Of a stretch of 64,000 bases of DNA, positions 1 to 8,687 are shown one piece after another. This stretch comes from Hyphomicrobiales bacterium (GTDB lineage: Bacteria > Pseudomonadota > Alphaproteobacteria > Rhizobiales > Rhizobiaceae). Numbering within the stretch: the first letter of the stretch is position 1; the number at the start of each line of letters is the position of its first letter. Where the stretch lies: positions 1 to 64,000 of the forward strand of contig JAJFHU010000023.1 of NCBI GenBank assembly GCA_021775455.1, given 5' to 3'. The notes beneath the pieces were generated by a model. That model was not told the DNA's origin. It did no database searches and saw only the letters and a list, made by a program, of their open reading frames with translations. Position numbers and translations under genes: made by a program.

Positions 1-141
1 CAAAGTAGTTCGAAGTCATGGTACGCGTCCTCTGGATGGGATGAATTTGCCCGCCTGATGCGTTGTGAATGTTTGCAAACCTTATGGTTTCCTGCGCATT
101 CACGCCTGTCATCCAGCCAAATTCCCTCCCACCATTTTGCA

Positions 142-801
142 TTAATTAACGGGTCCTGACCCTAGTCGATTGGTCAGGATATCGCGAAGAACGTTTTCCA
201 GATTGGCTTGAGACAACGAGGTTGGAAAGGCAATTGATTGAATAACGCACCCAAGCCAGTCGGCCCACAGACCGGGACAACCCACAAGTGCCAGGGCGCC
301 TGAAGAGCGCGTGCTATTGACCGGGACCCGATCTGCGCTGTTCATTAGGCCACGTGGCATTTTCCATCCATGCTCAAGATAAAGCTCTCTGGATATGTCT
401 TTGAGCTTCAGCTTGTAGTGGGGGAGGTTGATGGCCTTCATTTGATCAGCATCGATGCGTGACCAAACACAGTGTGCATATCTACGGCCTTCCTTTTCAT
501 GAAAGACCAATGCACGGGGTTGATCGATAAGCCCCATCTTCTGCTCAATGTCTGTGATTGCCTTTTCGAATACCTCAATCGGCACGATTTCATTCTCGGG
601 AGGATTGAGGCTGAGAGAAAAGAGAAATTGCTGACATTTGGTACCGCGGCTTATGGCATAGGCTTCATTAAATGCCCCATGTAGATCATCTGCAATAAAC
701 CCGCGCATTTCATGAACGCTGACATGCTCGTTGTCGGTAACATTCATCAAGTGACGGGCAAGTTGGATTCCACCAGCACGTTGATTACCTTTGAGGATCA
801 A
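142..801 (-). pseudogene. Truncated relaxase (MobA/VirD2-like nickase) remnant
   Basis: The first ~150 residues read like the N-terminal half of an alphaproteobacterial relaxase: an opening MILKGNQR segment, a central FHEKEGRRYAHCVWSRID stretch containing the metal-binding histidine motif, and DISRELYLEHGW. Relaxases of this type nick at oriT and pilot the transferred strand. After about residue 155 the similarity appears to stop and the last ~60 residues look random, so the helicase or C-terminal part is missing. The gene overlaps the MobC remnant upstream by 4 bp, as in a functional mobilisation operon. I infer an inactive relic of an integrative or plasmid-borne element; the missing part could also lie beyond the left edge after a rearrangement. 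Confidence 0.7.
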
Positions 802-1248
802 CGCTTACCTCCATCCTTCAAGCCAAGAGCATCAATCAACTTCACACGGATCCAGGCAATATGTGCGCATGCCAGCTTGATCTCATTCTCGGTTTGCTCG
901 TCCATGAGGAGGGAACCGCAATTGGCTTCATAGGCAATTTGATTGAGATTATTGGCAATCCGGGATTGTCCCAGCTTGGCCAATATCTGAGCTAGTGCTT
1001 CCTCGCTCCTAACCGGAACACGGCTTACGAACCTTTCGCCGGTTGACGCCTTTCCCAAACAGGCATTTGCGAATGTATCCGCTAACAGACATGCCGGATG
1101 ACAGGCGCTTTAGCTTCTCTCGTTCTTCCTCCGTCAGCCGGAGTGTTATCGGAGAAGTATGTTTCTTTGGTTTTTTCGGTAATTGAGCGACATTCGTGAA
1201 TGTATCGCTGATTTCGCGGGTGCCAACTGCATGATCCAGTTTTCTCAT
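798..1248 (-). pseudogene. MobC-like relaxosome protein, broken by a frameshift
   Basis: Two overlapping leftward frames together make one MobC. The frame starting at 1248 carries the ribbon-helix-helix part (ITLRLTEEEREKLKRL, then MSVSGYIRKCLFG). The frame ending at 798 carries the C-terminal part (EEALAQILAKLGQSRIANNL, then the LNQIAYEANCGSL segment). The join lies around 1010-1058, so a single frameshift splits the reading frame. MobC proteins bind oriT and help the relaxase, whose remnant follows with a 4-bp overlap. The stretch 1249-1393 holds an open leftward frame of ~48 codons ending in an ATGA overlap with this gene; I do not recognise it, and it may be part of the same decayed operon. 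Confidence 0.65.
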
Positions 1249-1393
1249 ATCGAAGGCCCTCTGGGGGCTTGAGAGCGCTGTTTCTGGTCTTTTTCTATCG
1301 CCTTTAGATGTGTATTCCAGTCCTCCAATGTTTCAAAAAGCGAGTTCGAAGTTTCTCCTTCGATGTGCGCCAATATTCCCTTTTGTTGATAGT

Positions 1394-2713
1394 CTAGGGC
1401 CGCAGCGTGTCCATCATGCGTTTCCAGGTTAGGGCAATTGCAATTCCGCCACCTTTGAATCGATTGAACGAAACTTTCTTGACAGGTGACAGCGGCAAGA
1501 ACTCATTATCTTCAATTTTACCCTGAGCATGCCTGGCCAGAATTTTGCCGAACGTAGTTGCCATTGCTACGCCACGCCCATTAAAACCCAATCCGCTGTA
1601 AAGACCATCGGCAAGTTTATGGATGTGGGGAACATGATCAAGCGTTAATGCTACACGTCCGGTCCATATGTATTTGAGATTCAACCCCTTTGTTTGTGGA
1701 AAAATTTCATGAAGTCGCCGAATGCCGAATGTAAAATTTGTGACGTCGATGGATTCGATCTGCGAGTTTGTTCTGCTGCCGAACACCAATCGATTCATTG
1801 CATCAAACCCAAACCATGACAGCAGGCGTCGGGTGTCGGCAACCGTTTGCCGTTCCGGCAATATCTTGGTGTTTAGTTCTTCAGGCAGCGGATCTGTTGC
1901 AACGACACCGGTCAATACAGGAACTATTGACTGGGAAAGGGTAGGCAACATGTTGCCAGTATATGCGTTGGTGCAAACGACAACGATTTCGGCTGAAATA
2001 CTCCCTTCATTGGTTTTCACCAACCATTTTCCTTCCATGTTTTCTATGGCAAGAGCCGGGCTATCGTGAAATATTGAAACTCCATTGGTTATGCAGGCCT
2101 TTGCAAGCCCTCTTGCATACTTCAATGGGTGAAGATTGCCACCACGCGAATCCAGTAATCCCCTTTGGTACACTGATGTCCCAACCAGGCGTTCAATATC
2201 ACCCTTGTTGAGCGCGCGGACGTTTACGTCACGATTTCTCCACTGATTCAGATGGGAATTGATCGTCTTGGAGCCTTCTGGACCCTTTGCCAACTGTATC
2301 CAGCCATTGGTTTTGAGGTCACAATCAATTCCATACCTGTCGATGAGTTCATAAACCAGAGATGGAGCTGAACTTGCGGTTTCTATGATTTGCCTGCCTC
2401 GTTCCTTGCCAAACCGCCTCTCAATTTCATTCGGCATGATCTTCAGACCGGGAATGATCTGCCCACCATTTCGCCCTGATGCACCCCAACCGGGCTCGTG
2501 TGCATCCACTATTGATACATTAAATCCACCTTCCGAGAGATGGAGTGCAGTTGACAGTCCACAAAATCCGGCACCAATAACTGCCACATCCGTTTTAATA
2601 TCGGATTTCAATACCTGCAGATTCGGAATTCTTTTTGCAGTTGCTCCCCACAAGGATTGGTCAATATGACAGGTTGATTTGTACCAGACGTCACCGGAAT
2701 CAGAGCCGATCAT
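1394..2713 (-). CDS. FAD-dependent amine oxidoreductase (OrdL/PuuB, DAO family)
   Basis: A 439-residue D-amino-acid-oxidase-family flavoprotein. Residues ~40-70 form the Rossmann dinucleotide fold (VAVIGAGFCGLSTALHL), followed by WGASGRNGGQI, a signature of the gamma-glutamylputrescine oxidase and sarcosine oxidase-like group. The C-terminal YSGLGFNGRGVAMATTFGK segment closes the FAD site. Such enzymes oxidise a secondary or primary amine C-N bond to an imine, giving an aldehyde and H2O2 or reduced carrier. It lies 14 bp downstream of the TMADH-like gene in the same direction, so the two are co-transcribed, and next to a polyamine-type importer. The true substrate is unknown; an N-methyl amino acid or a polyamine derivative is plausible. 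Confidence 0.8.
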   Translation of the reverse strand: MIGSDSGDVWYKSTCHIDQSLWGATAKRIPNLQVLKSDIKTDVAVIGAGFCGLSTALHLSEGGFNVSIVDAHEPGWGASGRNGGQIIPGLKIMPNEIERRFGKERGRQIIETASSAPSLVYELIDRYGIDCDLKTNGWIQLAKGPEGSKTINSHLNQWRNRDVNVRALNKGDIERLVGTSVYQRGLLDSRGGNLHPLKYARGLAKACITNGVSIFHDSPALAIENMEGKWLVKTNEGSISAEIVVVCTNAYTGNMLPTLSQSIVPVLTGVVATDPLPEELNTKILPERQTVADTRRLLSWFGFDAMNRLVFGSRTNSQIESIDVTNFTFGIRRLHEIFPQTKGLNLKYIWTGRVALTLDHVPHIHKLADGLYSGLGFNGRGVAMATTFGKILARHAQGKIEDNEFLPLSPVKKVSFNRFKGGGIAIALTWKRMMDTLRP

Positions 2714-2727
2714 AATTTATAGCTCCC

Positions 2728-4797
2728 TTAATGCTTGCCGATTTCAAAGTCGTTTTCCCGTTTAAATTGTGCATCCGGGTCCACGGTAGCTTCGAGATTG
2801 CGCGCATATTGATGACCGGAGTAAACCGCCATTGCGATTGGACCAGGTGCATAACAATCCCCAATGCGAGTTATAGACTTGATACCATGATCACTCCATT
2901 CCTCGGTTCTGCTGTTTAGTTCTTCGTACAATCCATCAATGCTTTCGCGTGCGGTAACAGGGATGACGGAATCTACCTCAACATTTTTCTCTGTGCCTAT
3001 AAATACGCATTCGAGGGTTACAGAGTTTTTCTTGACCGACCCAACCGCATGGTTGCAGATAATTTCTACGCCAAGTTCTCGCAACCTGACCTGTATGTGC
3101 CCATTTTCCAGTGTGTTGCGTGTCCAGCTTGCAATCTCACTGTCAGGAGTAACCAGAACTACCTGTTTCCCAGCTTCGGCAAGATGTTCTGCGATTGCGC
3201 TTCCAAGATAATAGTGGTCATCATCATAAACCATGATCCGGTTTCCTGGATCGTCCCCGGCAAATATCATTTCAGGTGTGCAGATCATATCAGGCGCTTC
3301 AGCTTGAGTCGGTGAGCGATGGTGCGCTCCAACGAAGTCGGTTTTCCAATAGGAGCCTGTTGCAATTGCTACATGACTGCAACCCAACTCAAGGATTTGA
3401 CTTGCATCCAGCGCGCTCTCGACAAATGATTGCACATTGCCGCGGGTTGAAAGCATGTAAGTTCGATAATCGGAAACACGTTTCCATTTGTTCAGTGGTT
3501 TCAAGCCTGTTTCCTGAAGCACGCGACCACCCATTACCGAATTTGAGTCTGCTATTGTTACTTCGTAGGACCGGTTGGATAGGGCAAGGGCGGCTTCCAG
3601 CCCAGCCGGGCCACCACCTACAATAAGCACCTTGGCATCAGAGCCAGCTTTTTCGATTTTTTCTGGATGCCATCCCTTGCGCCATTCTTCACCCATTGTC
3701 GGGTTTTGAGTACAACGCATTGGATAGGCTACCGTATCTCCTGATGTACATAAATTACATCCAATGCATTCGCGAATTTCATCCGACCGGCCTTCTTCAA
3801 TCTTTTTCGGAATAAACGGATCGGCGATGGACGGACGAGCACCACCAATGAAATCCAGGACTCCGCGCTTGATTTGGGAAACCATTGTATCCGGTGAAGT
3901 GAAACGTCCAACTCCAACCACTGGCTTGCTGGTCGTCTGCTTTACGAACTTGATATAGCCCTCTTGGAAACCTTCGTCACTAAATCGCGAAGATCTGGAA
4001 TCATTCGACCAATCAGCAACGTTGACATCCCAAAGGTCAGGAAGCTCGGCAAGCATGCCCACAATATCCTCGGCTTCTGATACTTGCATTCCCCCTTCGC
4101 CAAGTAACTCGTCTACGGCAAATCGCATGGCCACGGCGCAGTCATGACCGACGGTGTCCTTGGTATCTTGGAGAATCTCTCGCAGTAGACGGACACGATT
4201 TTCCAGACTTCCACCGTATTCATCAGTTCGATGGTTAAATCGCCTGAGCAAAAACTGATAAAGCAGTGTCATGATACCGTGAGCGGCATAGACGTATATT
4301 AAGTCGTATCCAGCTCGCCTTGCGCGAAGTGCGCCTTCCCGAAACCACCGACGGACTTCTTTAATGTCGGATTTGTCCATTGCCCGCGCTTGTGTGGAAT
4401 TGGAAGTTTCGGTGGCAGCAGCGGACGGTCCAATTGGAACCATTCTTGACATGTAATTACAAACAGACAACCCATTATGGACTAGCTGAATACCCGCGAG
4501 GGCGCCATGTTCCTGGACTTTGCTGACCATCAATTCATGAATTGGTAGATCAGTATCATCCCAGAGCCGCATCAAGGGCGCTGGAGTAATGTCGCTGGAC
4601 GGATGAATCTGGCATTCTTCCGTGCAGACCACGGCCCAGCCACCTTCGGCCTTCACACCTCTCATTTCCGCCATGGTGCGTGGCCATCGATGTCCCATGC
4701 CATTGCAATGCGGGACCTGATAAAATCGGTTCTTTGCAGTTTTTGGGCCGATCTTCACTGGCTCAAATAGTATCTTGTGATTTTCTTCGATGGGCAT
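2728..4797 (-). CDS. TMADH-like NADH:flavin oxidoreductase, paralogue 1
   Basis: About 689 residues with the trimethylamine/dimethylamine/histamine dehydrogenase architecture: an N-terminal TIM barrel with FMN, a 4Fe-4S linker, then FAD/ADP-binding folds. FYQVPHC places Cys31 where TMADH carries its 6-S-cysteinyl FMN. CIGCNLC plus a Cys 11 residues later supplies the cluster ligands. ILIVGGGPAGLEAALAL-type sequence is the second nucleotide fold. The TMADH cation-binding aromatic residues are not kept: the Tyr60 position is Glu (TEEC), and the Trp264 and Trp355 loops are shortened or replaced, while the VYAAH Tyr/His pair remains. The substrate is therefore probably not trimethylamine. Start chosen at 4797 because homology begins there and an AGGA lies upstream; an upstream TTG at 4842 is open too. 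Confidence 0.85.
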   Translation of the reverse strand: MPIEENHKILFEPVKIGPKTAKNRFYQVPHCNGMGHRWPRTMAEMRGVKAEGGWAVVCTEECQIHPSSDITPAPLMRLWDDTDLPIHELMVSKVQEHGALAGIQLVHNGLSVCNYMSRMVPIGPSAAATETSNSTQARAMDKSDIKEVRRWFREGALRARRAGYDLIYVYAAHGIMTLLYQFLLRRFNHRTDEYGGSLENRVRLLREILQDTKDTVGHDCAVAMRFAVDELLGEGGMQVSEAEDIVGMLAELPDLWDVNVADWSNDSRSSRFSDEGFQEGYIKFVKQTTSKPVVGVGRFTSPDTMVSQIKRGVLDFIGGARPSIADPFIPKKIEEGRSDEIRECIGCNLCTSGDTVAYPMRCTQNPTMGEEWRKGWHPEKIEKAGSDAKVLIVGGGPAGLEAALALSNRSYEVTIADSNSVMGGRVLQETGLKPLNKWKRVSDYRTYMLSTRGNVQSFVESALDASQILELGCSHVAIATGSYWKTDFVGAHHRSPTQAEAPDMICTPEMIFAGDDPGNRIMVYDDDHYYLGSAIAEHLAEAGKQVVLVTPDSEIASWTRNTLENGHIQVRLRELGVEIICNHAVGSVKKNSVTLECVFIGTEKNVEVDSVIPVTARESIDGLYEELNSRTEEWSDHGIKSITRIGDCYAPGPIAMAVYSGHQYARNLEATVDPDAQFKRENDFEIGKH

Positions 4798-4851
4798 ATT
4801 GAAACTATCCTGTCCGCAATGATTCATAATTTGGCGTTGCAATGCAATTAT

Positions 4852-4869
4852 TGACTGAACCGACAGTCA
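4852..4869. promoter_or_regulatory. Putative BetI-like operator in front of the TMADH-like paralogue 1
   Basis: A dyad TGACTG-N6-CAGTCA lies between the GNAT gene and the TMADH-like gene. Its half TGACTGAAC is identical to the left half of the palindrome at 6192-6213. BetI/TetR repressors bind dyads of this kind (bet boxes resemble TTGAACGTTCAA). Target of the regulator at 10483 by inference only. Confidence 0.5.
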
Positions 4870-4888
4870 GAAAAACAGTGTAAAATTT

Positions 4889-5482
4889 CTATACATCTCT
4901 CATTTGATTCTCCATCCATTCGCTCTTTGTAATGCGAAATCCCGGACACATGGCTCCATATGAGTAAATTATCCCTTGTGGAACCAGTCCGCTTTTCAAG
5001 AGCACCCTCTCAGACGCCTTGTTCTTCGCATCGATAGAAGCAACAACAATTTTCAGGGGAGAATCTTCAAATGCAAACTGGAGGAGGCGTGTGCAGGCTT
5101 CCGTTGCGTAGCCGCTACCCCAGGCGGCTTGTTTCAAGATGTATCCGATTTCGATATCACCCTCGGGAATTTCATCGCCGGTTACCAGATCCCAGTTTGT
5201 ATCGTCCTCTTCAACTGGCATTGGGAGTAGAATTGCCGTTCCGACTTTCTCATTTGTTGCTTTGTCGGTTAAGCACCAAACTCCTATGCACCCTCCGGCA
5301 CAACGCCTGACTACATTTGGCATTTCGGCTATTAGTTCTTTTTTTGTATAGGTTTTCCCGCCAGCATATTTGGTGACTTCCGGGTCGGTCCATTGCTCAA
5401 TTGCCAAATCCAGATCCTCCACGACGAGTGGTCGAAATCGCAGCCGCTCACTTTCAAATTCGAGTTCGATCTGGTTGCTCAT
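4889..5482 (-). CDS. GNAT acetyltransferase (RimJ/RimL-like)
   Basis: About 197 residues of a single GNAT domain. ESERLRFRPL is the usual beginning of RimJ/RimL-type enzymes. EIGYILKQAAWGSGYATEA is motif A with the acetyl-CoA pyrophosphate loop, and NKASERVLLKSGL is the conserved Asn-x-x-Ser-x-x-V-x-x-K-x-G element near the C terminus. It would transfer an acetyl group from acetyl-CoA to an amine, possibly the island substrate or an intermediate. The start at 5482 gives an ATGA overlap with the stop of the upstream gene (5479), which favours it over an ATG 18 bp earlier. It belongs to the leftward arm of the amine island. Confidence 0.75.
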   Translation of the reverse strand: MSNQIELEFESERLRFRPLVVEDLDLAIEQWTDPEVTKYAGGKTYTKKELIAEMPNVVRRCAGGCIGVWCLTDKATNEKVGTAILLPMPVEEDDTNWDLVTGDEIPEGDIEIGYILKQAAWGSGYATEACTRLLQFAFEDSPLKIVVASIDAKNKASERVLLKSGLVPQGIIYSYGAMCPGFRITKSEWMENQMRDV

Positions 5483-5817
5483 GCAAGATCCTGCCAACAA
5501 GTAAAAACCGGGTTTGCGACTGATAGCTGAATCATTTTGTGCGTTCTCATGTCATCCTGGTTTTTGTTGGCTTGCAAAATGTATTCGTACGCCTCGTCAA
5601 GTTGAGTGCGATCCTTGAAGCTCATGATGGCGTAATACTCAGGTGCGGTTTTTGTATCCGTATCCATTGGAGTGTCATCAGTTCTTCGTCCTATGCTTCC
5701 TGCAGACTCCACCAGTCCTTTTCCGCGAAGCTGGTCAACAAACAGAAAATATACCTCCTGAAATTTTGAAAACTCACTCCCGGGAGTCAAATCAAATCGG
5801 CTCAGCATATGAATCAT
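5479..5817 (-). CDS. Small dimeric alpha/beta-barrel-like protein (DUF6614-like)
   Basis: A 112-residue protein with no signal peptide or membrane segment. Alternating beta-like and helical stretches (HMLSRFDLTPGSEFSKFQEV, then YAIMSFKDRTQLDEAYEYI, then HKMIQLSVANPVFTCWQDL) resemble small dimeric ferredoxin-like proteins such as NIPSNAP or DUF6614. I base the family call on recalled pattern only. It overlaps the GNAT gene by 4 bp and is first in the leftward arm apart from the broken microgene at 5846. No catalytic residues can be proposed. Confidence 0.55.
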   Translation of the reverse strand: MIHMLSRFDLTPGSEFSKFQEVYFLFVDQLRGKGLVESAGSIGRRTDDTPMDTDTKTAPEYYAIMSFKDRTQLDEAYEYILQANKNQDDMRTHKMIQLSVANPVFTCWQDLA

Positions 5818-5845
5818 GTATGTGTCCTCGTACAGTCAATGTCAC

Positions 5846-6045
5846 CTATTCGCCGGTGTGCATGTAGCAAAATTTGCCGATGTTATACTCTACGATCCAT
5901 GAGCATTTGGCACTCATTGCAATGGAATTTCTGATGCATAATGCTTCACCCTCTTTGACAGGGGTCTCATTGCCAGCCGCATTTTCTGCAAACCCCTGAT
6001 GATATGTCCGTTACGATCAAGGCGAATTACATTTGTGTTTGTCAT
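5846..6045 (-). pseudogene. Frameshifted small gene at the head of the leftward amine operon
   Basis: A leftward ATG at 6045 is preceded by a very strong Shine-Dalgarno (GGGAGGAA) and begins MTNTNVIRLDRNGH. That frame runs on to a 43-codon product with a low-quality tail. In the neighbouring frame, from about residue 15, a more protein-like sequence (FAENAAGNETPVKEGEALC, then a segment ending in FCYMHTGE) continues to a TAG at 5846. Joining the frames needs one indel near 5990-6005 and gives ~66 residues. I infer a recently broken small protein or a sequencing error; alternatively the intact 43-codon reading frame is the gene. Confidence 0.35.
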
Positions 6046-6191
6046 ATTGAAGCTGTTCCTCCCTGTCACATAGGATCAAATAGTATTGGCTGCAGGTGAA
6101 CCATTGACTTTAAGGGCTTCAATCTTCGTGAACCCACCTACGCAGTTCGATGAAATCACCTTGACTCATTTGATTTTGCCAGATTATCTTC

Positions 6192-6213
6192 TGACTGAAC
6201 GTTCAGATAGTCA
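6192..6213. promoter_or_regulatory. Putative BetI-like operator upstream of the ABC importer operon
   Basis: The perfect 12-bp palindrome CTGAACGTTCAG (6195-6206) sits inside a longer imperfect dyad whose ends are TGACT and AGTCA. It lies ~140 bp before the binding-protein gene in the divergent gap 6046-6350, so it could control both arms. The core matches bet-box-type operators (GAACGTTC). The rest of this gap shows no gene. Confidence 0.6.
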
Positions 6214-6350
6214 ATTTAAAAAAATGGAGCGTTGAATTTTGAATCTTTTCCCCGATTGCATTTGTGCGGTAGGTGTTAGAAGATATAAAGGACTTTTGAT
6301 CGGTCCCAAAAATTAACGGGGTCGACAAAATAATGGGAGGAATAAATCAA

Positions 6351-7460
6351 ATGAAACTCACAAGTAAATTTAAATTGCTTGCTTGCGCTACAGCAGTTGG
6401 AGCGTTGATGGTCGGACAGGCTATCGCGCAAGAGCGTGTGCTGAAAGTAACAAACTGGGCCGAGTATATCGGTGAAGAGACAATCGCCAATTTCGAAAAG
6501 GAATATGGCATCAAGGTTATTTATGATACCTATGATTCAGTTGAAGCAATTGATGCAAAATTGCTTGCCGGTAACAGCGGTTATGACGTAGTGAGCCATT
6601 CAGCCAGCTCCACCGCCCGCCTTATCAAGGCTGGAATTGTGATGGAGCTGGACAAGTCGAAACTTGACAACATGAAGCATATGGACCCGGCAGTTATGGG
6701 CCAGCTTGATGCTGACTGGGATCCTGGCAATAAGCACATCGTCCCGTTCATGTGGGGCACGCATGGCGTGACTTACAACAAGGAATTGGTGTTGGAAACC
6801 TATCCAGATGCGCCGATTGGCTCGACGGATATGATATTCAATCCGGAACATATGAAAGAAATTGCCAAATGTGGTGTGTCTTTCCTCGACTCTCCAGGTG
6901 ACGTAATTCCAATGGCGCTTGCGCATTTGGGCCTTGATCCAAATACAACCGATGAAGGGGACTTTAAGAAAGTTGGCGAATTGCTTGCGCAAATTCGCCC
7001 CTACGTAAAAACTTTTGACAATTATGCCTATCAACGGATGCCGCAGAAGGAATTCTGTGTGGCCGTTACATGGGGCCCGGATGGGCTGCTTGCAATGTCG
7101 GGCGCTGAAGAAGCAAATACCGGAGTCGTGCTTGATTTCTTCTTGCCTGAGGGCCAGAACGCAGCCCAATTGTGGATTGATGGTTGGTTGATTCCTTCAG
7201 ACGCCACTAACATTGAAGATGCACATTTGTTTTTGAATTACATGATGCGTCCAGAAGTTGGTGCGGCTGATAGTAACTTTACTTGGTATGCCACAGCAAA
7301 CCTTACTGCCAAGCCGATGATTGATGAGGCAGTAACTTCAAGCCCGGCTGCGTTTCCAACGTCTGACCAGGTGGCGAAGATGTATACTCCAATAGTACTG
7401 CCACCAAAGATTGAGCGCTTGCAGACCAGAACATGGACTGACTTCAAAGCAGGTAACTAA
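6351..7460 (+). CDS. Periplasmic polyamine-type substrate-binding protein (PotF/PotD-like)
   Basis: 369 residues with a Sec signal peptide (basic KFK start, hydrophobic core, cleavage near QAIA/Q27), then a mature domain collinear with PotF (TNWAEYIG, ANFEKEYGIKVIYDTYDSVE, CGVSFLDSPGDV, RTWTDFKAG). PotF-family proteins deliver putrescine or spermidine to a PotGHI importer. Some ligand contacts are kept: the Trp of the NWxxYI motif, Trp and Asp in CVAVTWGPDG, and an Asp in LWIDGW. Ser-Asp after the first Trp has become Ala-Glu, so the ligand may be a modified amine. The ATG at 6351 has GGGAGGAA upstream and is preferred over 6333. First gene of a seven-gene rightward operon. Confidence 0.9.
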   Translation: MKLTSKFKLLACATAVGALMVGQAIAQERVLKVTNWAEYIGEETIANFEKEYGIKVIYDTYDSVEAIDAKLLAGNSGYDVVSHSASSTARLIKAGIVMELDKSKLDNMKHMDPAVMGQLDADWDPGNKHIVPFMWGTHGVTYNKELVLETYPDAPIGSTDMIFNPEHMKEIAKCGVSFLDSPGDVIPMALAHLGLDPNTTDEGDFKKVGELLAQIRPYVKTFDNYAYQRMPQKEFCVAVTWGPDGLLAMSGAEEANTGVVLDFFLPEGQNAAQLWIDGWLIPSDATNIEDAHLFLNYMMRPEVGAADSNFTWYATANLTAKPMIDEAVTSSPAAFPTSDQVAKMYTPIVLPPKIERLQTRTWTDFKAGN

Positions 7461-7544
7461 TTCGATCTTGCAATGGTATTGGAGGTGGCGGCGTAGAAAC
7501 GTTGCCACCTTCGCAGCTAACCGTAAATCAATAAAGCGAGGTCG

Positions 7545-8687
7545 ATGATGGCAGGGGAGCCAACCGCCAGCGAAACTCCATGGCTGGATCAAGATGCGAA
7601 GCCATTCATCTGCATCAAGGGCGTTACAAAGAAGTTTGGCGAATTCATTGCAGTCAACAATGTTGATCTCGATATTTACCAAGGTGAATTGTTTTGTCTT
7701 CTTGGCGGTTCTGGATGTGGCAAGACAACCCTTTTGCGGATGCTTGCCGGTTTTGAAACGCCGACTTCCGGACAAATCCTCATCGATGGAATTGATATGT
7801 CGAACGTTCCTCCGTACGAGCGTCCGACAAACATGATGTTTCAAAGTTATGCGTTATTCCCGCACATGACCGTAGAGAAGAATGTCGCCTTCGGTTTGAA
7901 GCAGGACAAAGTACCAAACGATGAGATTACTGATCGGGTTCACGATATTTTAAAACTCGTGGAACTCCAGGATTTTAAGAAGCGCAAACCCCAGCAACTA
8001 TCAGGTGGCCAGCGGCAGCGTGTCGCGCTCGCCCGGGCACTGGTAAAAGAACCGAAGCTGTTGCTGCTCGATGAGCCACTTGCCGCTCTCGATAAGAAGT
8101 TGCGCGAACAAACCCAGTTTGAATTGGCCAATATTCAAGAACAGGTTGGAATTACATTCGTGGTTGTTACCCATGACCAGGAAGAGGCAATGACGCTCTC
8201 GAGTAGAATTGCTGTGATGGACAAGGGTCAGTTTATGCAGACCGGCACACCCACCGAAATTTATGAGTTTCCAGAAAGTCGTTTTGTTGCCGACTTTATT
8301 GGATCTGCGAACATAGTTGAAGGAAAGATTACCGAAGATAACGCCGACCATGTTCGTGTTTCAACGGATTTGGGAGAAATTTACATTGACCATGGTCAAT
8401 CGACCAAAGAAGGAAGTCGTGTTTGGGTAGCCATAAGGCCTGAGAAAGTTCATTTGAGCAAGAAGCCGCCAAGCAAAAAGGGACCGAACCAGGCGGAAGG
8501 GATGGTCGATGATATTGGGTATCTCGGGAATACATCAATATACAAGATTCGACTGAAAAACGATCGTATCATTGATGTGACCGCGCCTAACCAAATCAGG
8601 CCTAAAAGCAGGACCCACCAGATTACATGGGAAGATAAAGTCTATCTTGGCTGGGATGCTTCAAGTGCAATGTTGCTGAAAAAATGA
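7545..8687 (+). CDS. ABC importer ATPase, polyamine/quaternary amine type (PotG-like)
   Basis: 380 residues. Walker A is GGSGCGKT, the signature is LSGGQRQR, Walker B is LLLLDEP followed by the D-loop LAALDKK, and the switch histidine is in VTHDQEEAM. The last ~110 residues form a TOBE-type regulatory domain (KVHLSKKP, GYLGNTSIYKIRL). It powers import through the two permeases that follow; its end overlaps the first permease by 4 bp, showing translational coupling. Family and subtype are clear, the transported amine is not. Confidence 0.92.
   Translation: MMAGEPTASETPWLDQDAKPFICIKGVTKKFGEFIAVNNVDLDIYQGELFCLLGGSGCGKTTLLRMLAGFETPTSGQILIDGIDMSNVPPYERPTNMMFQSYALFPHMTVEKNVAFGLKQDKVPNDEITDRVHDILKLVELQDFKKRKPQQLSGGQRQRVALARALVKEPKLLLLDEPLAALDKKLREQTQFELANIQEQVGITFVVVTHDQEEAMTLSSRIAVMDKGQFMQTGTPTEIYEFPESRFVADFIGSANIVEGKITEDNADHVRVSTDLGEIYIDHGQSTKEGSRVWVAIRPEKVHLSKKPPSKKGPNQAEGMVDDIGYLGNTSIYKIRLKNDRIIDVTAPNQIRPKSRTHQITWEDKVYLGWDASSAMLLKK

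Noticed and set aside
1722-2669. Several rightward open frames over the FAD oxidoreductase gene
   Set aside because: They are antisense shadows of a clear flavoprotein and show no protein-like features.
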